From: Haloplanus natans DSM 17983 | Lineage (GTDB): Archaea; Halobacteriota; Halobacteria; Halobacteriales; Haloferacaceae | Direction: 5' to 3' | Length of the DNA stretch: 64,000 nucleotides | Assembly: GCF_000427685.1 (NCBI RefSeq) | Contig: NZ_KE386573.1 | Coordinates: 1,720,938 to 1,784,937, forward strand | Shown here: in pieces, positions 59,788 to 64,000 of the stretch | Layout of the letters: every line of letters starts with the position of its first letter | How positions within the stretch are numbered: the first letter of the stretch is position 1 | Position numbers and translations under genes: made by a program | The notes under the pieces: generated by a model | What the model saw: the letters and a program-made list of their open reading frames with translations, nothing else | Databases searched by the model: none | Told to the model about the DNA's origin: nothing

Positions 59788-61722
59788 CTACAGCCGCGCC
59801 CGTCGCGCCCGGAACGGCACCGCGGCGCCGGCGTCGACGACTCCCGCGATGGCGTCGGCGGCGCCGAGCAACCATTCGGCGCGTTCGATCCGTGACTCCA
59901 AGTCGCCCGGTCCGATACGGAAGCGCTCGACTAACTCCTCGGCGCTCGCCCCCTCGGTCCACTCGTGGAGGACGCGTGCCGTCTTCACCGCCGTCAGCCA
60001 CCCCTCGAAGTCGTCCGTCTCGCCCATGCGGGTCGTGAACTCGTCGGCGTGGTCTTGTGCGAACTGATACATATCGGCGCGCTCGCGGTTGCCGAGATAC
60101 GTATCCTGCATGTCCGGCGTGTCACAGATTATCTCCAGCGCCGTGAGCCCCGTCGCCTCCACGTCCGCCGCCGTTCGCAGGCCGTCGACGATCCGGGCGC
60201 CCGTCTCAGGCGTGACGTACTGCCGCGACACCTGGGCACCGAGGTCGGTCGCGGCCAGTCCGTCGTTGTCGACGATCATCCCCATCGCGACGAGATCCGC
60301 GACGGCAGTGTCGACGACGCCACCGAGGTCGCTCGTGGGCGTCCCGTGGGCGAAAAACGTCGCATCGAGCACGTCGAGGACGCCCTCACGCGACGCCGCG
60401 AAGTCCGAGGCGACGACCGAGAGGACGTGGGTCCGGAGCGCGTTCGGATCGGCGAGCTGGGACTCCACCCGCTCCGGTTCGGCGTCGACGTACCGCTCCC
60501 ACAGCTCCTCGCGTGTCGTTTCGTCGCCGACGAGGATGGCTTCACCGTACGGGTCGAGGCCCGGGCGCCCCGCCCGCCCGCACATCTGGTGGACTTCGAG
60601 CGTCGGCAACCACTCGGTTCCCGACCCCGTGTATCGCTTCTGGTCACGGACGACGACCCGGCGCGCGGGGACGTTGACGCCGGCGGCGAGTGTCGGCGTC
60701 GCGCAGATGGCGCGCAGACGGCGGTCCCGGAAGGCGCGCTCGACCGCGATCCGGTGGGCGCTCCGCAGGCCCGCGTGGTGGAACGCGACGCCACCTTCGA
60801 TGCAGTCCGCGAGGCGCCGCCCCGTCTCCGTGTCGTCGAGGTCACGAATCTCGTCGGCCACGTCCGGCGCGGCGCCGACCCCCGACAGGCGTTCCGCCAG
60901 CGTCTCCGCCTCGCGGCGCGACCGGACGAACGCCAGCGCCTGTCCCCCCTCGTCGACCACCTCGGCGACGAGGGCGTCCGTCGCGTCCGTGGCGTCGTCG
61001 GGATCACCCGGAATCGGCAGCCTGCGCTCCGTCCCGTCGTCGCCGGCTTCGCCGGCTGCCCGAGGCGTCTTCGACGCCTCGCTGTCGAACGTCACGTCGT
61101 CCGCGGCGTAGACGCCGGTCCGGAGATCGACCGGCCGCCACGTCGACTGCACCAGTCCCGCGTCGAGCCAGTCGGCGAGTTCGTCGGGGTTGGCGACCGT
61201 CGCCGACAGCGCGACGATCTGGACCCCCGGCGCCCGGCGCCCGAGGGTGGCCAGGGTGACTTCGAGGGTCGGCCCTCGCCCCTCGCTCCCGACGAGGTGC
61301 ACCTCGTCGACGGCGACACAGGACAGGTCGGTGATCCAGTCGGCGCCGTTGCGGATGGCCGAGTCGACCTTCTCGCTCGTCGCGACGACGATGTCGTTGT
61401 TCGCCAGTTCGGCGGCACTGGAGTCGAAGTCGCCGGTCGAGATGCCGACGCTCACGCCGGGCAGATCCGAAAAGGTCTCGTATTTTTCGCGGGCGAGCGC
61501 CCGGAGCGGGACGATGTAGAGGCCCGGTCCGTCGGCGGTCAGCATCGCGAGCGTCGCGACGAACGTCTTGCCGCTGGCGGTGGGAACGGCGGCGACGAGG
61601 CGGCGCCCCTCGCAGACGCCGGCCTCGACGGCCGCGGCCTGTGGCGGGTAGAGCTCCGTGATCCCTTGGGACTCGAAGTGGTCGATAACGGCGGTCGACA
61701 GCGGGAGGTCCCGGACGCGCAT
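59788..61722 (-). CDS. Hel308-like superfamily 2 DNA helicase
   Basis: The protein has 644 aa. Motifs in order: Q-motif LYPPQAAAVEAG, I VPTASGKTFVA, Ia PLRALAREKY, II VDEVHLV (DEVH), III ALSATVANPDE, IV AFVRSRREAE, V ATPTLAAGVNVPARRVV, VI QMCGRAGRPGLD, then winged helix and helical ratchet. Hel308 acts on stalled forks as a 3'-5' helicase. It is shorter than canonical haloarchaeal Hel308, with a reduced C-terminus, so it is a Hel308-like paralogue. Start at 61722 (MRVRDLPL) is usual. Confidence 0.87.
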   Translation of the reverse strand: MRVRDLPLSTAVIDHFESQGITELYPPQAAAVEAGVCEGRRLVAAVPTASGKTFVATLAMLTADGPGLYIVPLRALAREKYETFSDLPGVSVGISTGDFDSSAAELANNDIVVATSEKVDSAIRNGADWITDLSCVAVDEVHLVGSEGRGPTLEVTLATLGRRAPGVQIVALSATVANPDELADWLDAGLVQSTWRPVDLRTGVYAADDVTFDSEASKTPRAAGEAGDDGTERRLPIPGDPDDATDATDALVAEVVDEGGQALAFVRSRREAETLAERLSGVGAAPDVADEIRDLDDTETGRRLADCIEGGVAFHHAGLRSAHRIAVERAFRDRRLRAICATPTLAAGVNVPARRVVVRDQKRYTGSGTEWLPTLEVHQMCGRAGRPGLDPYGEAILVGDETTREELWERYVDAEPERVESQLADPNALRTHVLSVVASDFAASREGVLDVLDATFFAHGTPTSDLGGVVDTAVADLVAMGMIVDNDGLAATDLGAQVSRQYVTPETGARIVDGLRTAADVEATGLTALEIICDTPDMQDTYLGNRERADMYQFAQDHADEFTTRMGETDDFEGWLTAVKTARVLHEWTEGASAEELVERFRIGPGDLESRIERAEWLLGAADAIAGVVDAGAAVPFRARRARL

Positions 61723-61774
61723 CGGGTAGTCGTGGGGCGTCTTGATACTTGACCCCTCGGCCGACCCGGCGGCG

Positions 61775-63100
61775 TCAGGAGTCGTGGCGCGGCGGCAGTT
61801 CGCCGGTTCCCAACAGTCGCTCACGGAGCGTGCCGTCGCCCGCTGGCGGGTCGGGGAGAAGCCCACGTTCCCGAAGCTCCGGAACGAGGTGGGTCGCCAC
61901 GTCCTCGAACGTCCGCGGGACGAGCGGCGCCATGACGACGAACCCGTCGGCGCCTGCCGCACCCCACCGTTCGAGTTCGTCGGCCACGGAGTCGGGCGTC
62001 CCGACGAGTTCCGCGGTCGGATACCGAGCGTACCGGATTGCGGCGTCTCGGACCGTCCACTCCCGGTCGTCCGCGAGGAACGTCGACAGGACGCCTCGAA
62101 TACCCTCTACGCCGACCTCGCGGAGCGGCGCGTCGAGATCGTATTGCGCGTAGTCGTGGTTTAGATGATTCGACAGCCGAACCAGTCCGGTCTCCGGTTC
62201 GATCAGGTCGAGCACCCGGTCGTGGAGCGCCCGGGCCTCGTCGTCCGTCGGAGCCACGTACGGCGTGATCGCCGGATACAGGTTGTACGACGACGGCGAC
62301 CGGTCGACCGTCGCCGCCCGTTCCGCCACGTCGTCGGCGTAGTCCTCGAACCCATCGAGCGAGAGGTGAAACGAAAAGAGCGCCTCGGCGTGGCGGACGC
62401 CGAACGTCCGGCCCCGGTCCGACTGGCCGGCCTGAAAGAGTACGGGTGTCCGCTGCGGCGTCGGCGCGCACAGGTGCGGGCCGGGTACGTCGACGTACTC
62501 CCCCTCGTAGTCGACGAAGGAGACACGGTCCGGGTCGGCGTACACGCCCGCCTCCGCGTCCTCGCGGACTGCGTCGTCGGCCCAGCTATCCTCCCAGAGC
62601 CGCCGACACGCCGCCACGTGTTCCGCGGCGCGGTCGTACCGCTCGTCGTGGGGGACGTACTCCCCGACCACGTTTGCGAACTCCAGCGACCCCGAGGAGG
62701 TCACCACGTTCCAACCCAGGCGACCGTCCGAGAGGTCGTCGATGGTCGAGAACTTCTTCGCCAGCAGATACGGCGGGTAAAACGACGTGGACGCGGTCAC
62801 GACGAGCCCTAACCGTTCTGTCGTCGCCGCGAGCGCCGAGAGCAACGGGAGCGGGTCGTTCTCCGGCACCTGCTCGCCCCGGCGGACCGTCGGCTCGACG
62901 CTCCCCTGGTAGCGGTCGGCGACGTTGTACGCGTCGGCGAAAAACAGGGCGTCGAACCCCCCGCGTTCGAGCGTCGACGCGAGCCCCGTCCAGAAGTCGA
63001 GATGGCGGTAGCCGGCGGACTGCTCGTGATCCGACGCGCGCCACGCGTCCTCGACCGTCGGGGAGTGACTGCAGTTCGTGTACGCGATCAGATCGAACAT
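61775..63100 (-). CDS. Flavin-dependent monooxygenase of the NtaA/SnaA/DszA (bacterial luciferase-like) family
   Basis: The protein has 441 aa. TIM-barrel features of the family: DALFFADAYNVADRYQGSVE, RLGLVVTASTSFYPPYLLAK, GRLGWNVVTSSGSLEFANVV, PHLCAPTPQRTPVLFQAGQS and GTPDSVADELERWGAAGADG. It needs FMNH2 from a separate reductase. Possible substrates are nitrilotriacetate, alkanesulfonates or thiophene-like compounds; unresolved. It precedes the helicase on the same strand with a 52-bp gap. Confidence 0.88.
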   Translation of the reverse strand: MFDLIAYTNCSHSPTVEDAWRASDHEQSAGYRHLDFWTGLASTLERGGFDALFFADAYNVADRYQGSVEPTVRRGEQVPENDPLPLLSALAATTERLGLVVTASTSFYPPYLLAKKFSTIDDLSDGRLGWNVVTSSGSLEFANVVGEYVPHDERYDRAAEHVAACRRLWEDSWADDAVREDAEAGVYADPDRVSFVDYEGEYVDVPGPHLCAPTPQRTPVLFQAGQSDRGRTFGVRHAEALFSFHLSLDGFEDYADDVAERAATVDRSPSSYNLYPAITPYVAPTDDEARALHDRVLDLIEPETGLVRLSNHLNHDYAQYDLDAPLREVGVEGIRGVLSTFLADDREWTVRDAAIRYARYPTAELVGTPDSVADELERWGAAGADGFVVMAPLVPRTFEDVATHLVPELRERGLLPDPPAGDGTLRERLLGTGELPPRHDS

Positions 63101-63241
63101 TGACGTTACGTCTCCGGTTCAGTCTGAGAGGTGTATAGTCGTTTCGACGAAGCGTATCGAAAAAAATTTGTCTTCGAAAAAGGATATCGGAAAGAATTAT
63201 TAACTTACGGTCCCGGACGGTAGAACACCCTCGGTTGATTC

Positions 63242-64000
63242 ATGTCCCGGCGCGACGCGTGGCTCGGCCTCGACGACGCATCGACCCCCGAACGTGTGTT
63301 GTTCGCCGCGACGGCGGTTTTCGCCGTGGCTCTCTCCGTCGCCGGCATCCGGTATCCCGACGCTGTCGGACGGACGCTCGCCGCGACGTTCTCCTTCGTG
63401 CTCGAACGCTTCGGCTGGTGGTTCATCCTCCTCAGCTTCGTCCTGAGCGTCGGCGTGACCGCCTTCTGTCTCTCCCGACACGGCCACCGACGCATCGGTG
63501 GACCGGACGCGGACCTCGAATTCGGCCTGGCCGGTTGGCTCGCGATGGTGTTCACCGTCGGCTACTCCATCTCCGTCCTGTTTTGGGGAGTCGCCGAACC
63601 CGTCCTCGTCGCGTCGAACCCGCCGTCCCCGTCGCCGGTCGCCGGCGTCCCGACCGAGTCGCTCGCGCTCGCGTTCATGTTCCTGCACGACATCCTGCCG
63701 GGGCTGGTCGCGTGGTATCTCCCCTTCGCCGTCGCCTTCGGCCTGATCGTCCGTCGCGAGGGGTCTTGGCGCGTGAGCGACGTGCTCGCGCCCCTGATGG
63801 ATCGTTCCCGGTACGCCGCGGTGTACTGGCTGGTCGACTTCGTCTCCCTGCTGGCCATCGTCGGCGGCCTCGCCACTTCCCTGGGCTTCATCGGACGACA
63901 GCTCTCCGCCATCGTCGGCGTGATCTACGGCGTCGAGTCGCGGGCAGTCACGCTCGGGCTGTTCGCCGTCGTCGCCGTCGTCTTCGTCGCCGACGTGTGG
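63242..64000 (+). CDS. BCCT-family (betaine/choline/carnitine) transporter, N-terminal part
   Basis: The gene is cut by the right edge. The first 253 residues contain about six membrane spans. LAMVFTVGYSISVLFWGVAE, with the WGVAEP signature, and FMFLHDILPGLVAWY identify the BCCT family. These Na+- or H+-coupled carriers take up compatible solutes such as glycine betaine, used against salt stress. Complementary TATA-like TTATTAAC at 63197-63204 lies upstream of the ATG 63242. Confidence 0.87.
   Translation, partial: MSRRDAWLGLDDASTPERVLFAATAVFAVALSVAGIRYPDAVGRTLAATFSFVLERFGWWFILLSFVLSVGVTAFCLSRHGHRRIGGPDADLEFGLAGWLAMVFTVGYSISVLFWGVAEPVLVASNPPSPSPVAGVPTESLALAFMFLHDILPGLVAWYLPFAVAFGLIVRREGSWRVSDVLAPLMDRSRYAAVYWLVDFVSLLAIVGGLATSLGFIGRQLSAIVGVIYGVESRAVTLGLFAVVAVVFVADVW

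Overview
The window is a piece of haloarchaeal chromosome. The evidence is archaeal information-processing genes (L1, L10/P0, L12/P1, L21e, EF-1 beta, RNA polymerase Rpb4/F), strongly acidic proteins with Asp/Glu-rich tails, twin-arginine lipoprotein signals, a halocyanin-type copper protein, bacterio-opsin-activator-type (HTH-10) regulators, a HalX response regulator, a HemAT-type transducer and TATA boxes placed for leaderless transcripts. I cannot fix the genus from sequence alone; the order of the translation genes recalls Haloferacales.

Layout. 1-5.8 kb: the end of an RND exporter and a UspA protein, then a ModE-like regulator divergent from a tungstate/molybdate ABC importer whose promoter carries a ModE-type dyad. 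5.8-10.5 kb: the L1-L10-L12 operon with a leader hairpin, a TctA-like membrane protein, then zinc-finger protein, EF-1 beta, L21e and RpoF. 10.5-11.1 kb: debris (a DMT transporter tail and an IS605-type right end). 11-20 kb: a regulatory and sensory block (HalX regulator, HTH proteins, HTH-10 regulators, FMN split-barrel protein, ZIP transporter, HemAT, UspA, enolase-superfamily enzyme).

20-48.7 kb is an accessory region rich in redox and small-molecule enzymes: alpha/beta hydrolases, two HxlR regulators beside a halocyanin-DUF5059 lipoprotein and peroxiredoxin operon, NAD(P)HX epimerase, MFS transporter, two dihydrolipoamide-dehydrogenase-like flavoenzymes, a polyhydroxyalkanoate mobilisation pair (patatin-like depolymerase and 3-hydroxybutyrate dehydrogenase), a glutaredoxin joined to a soluble transducer, cupin, TauE/SafE exporter, thioredoxin-reductase-like enzyme and glutamate dehydrogenase. 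It is interrupted by a frameshifted IS605-family tnpB element and by five copies of a long, asymmetric, fold-back intergenic repeat that I do not recognise. The repeat is the best candidate for something undescribed.

48.7-50.7 kb looks like the remnant of an integrative element: a DUF7342-type regulator with a partner protein, a gene fragment, and a duplicated 3' end of tRNA-Arg(TCG). 50.7-64 kb returns to ordinary chromosome: SelW-like Rdx protein, ABC-2 exporter, two PH-domain membrane proteins, class V aminotransferase, DUF4349 lipoprotein, old-yellow-enzyme homologue, thioredoxin, Hel308-like helicase, bacterial-luciferase-like monooxygenase and the start of a BCCT transporter. No CRISPR array or rRNA was seen.
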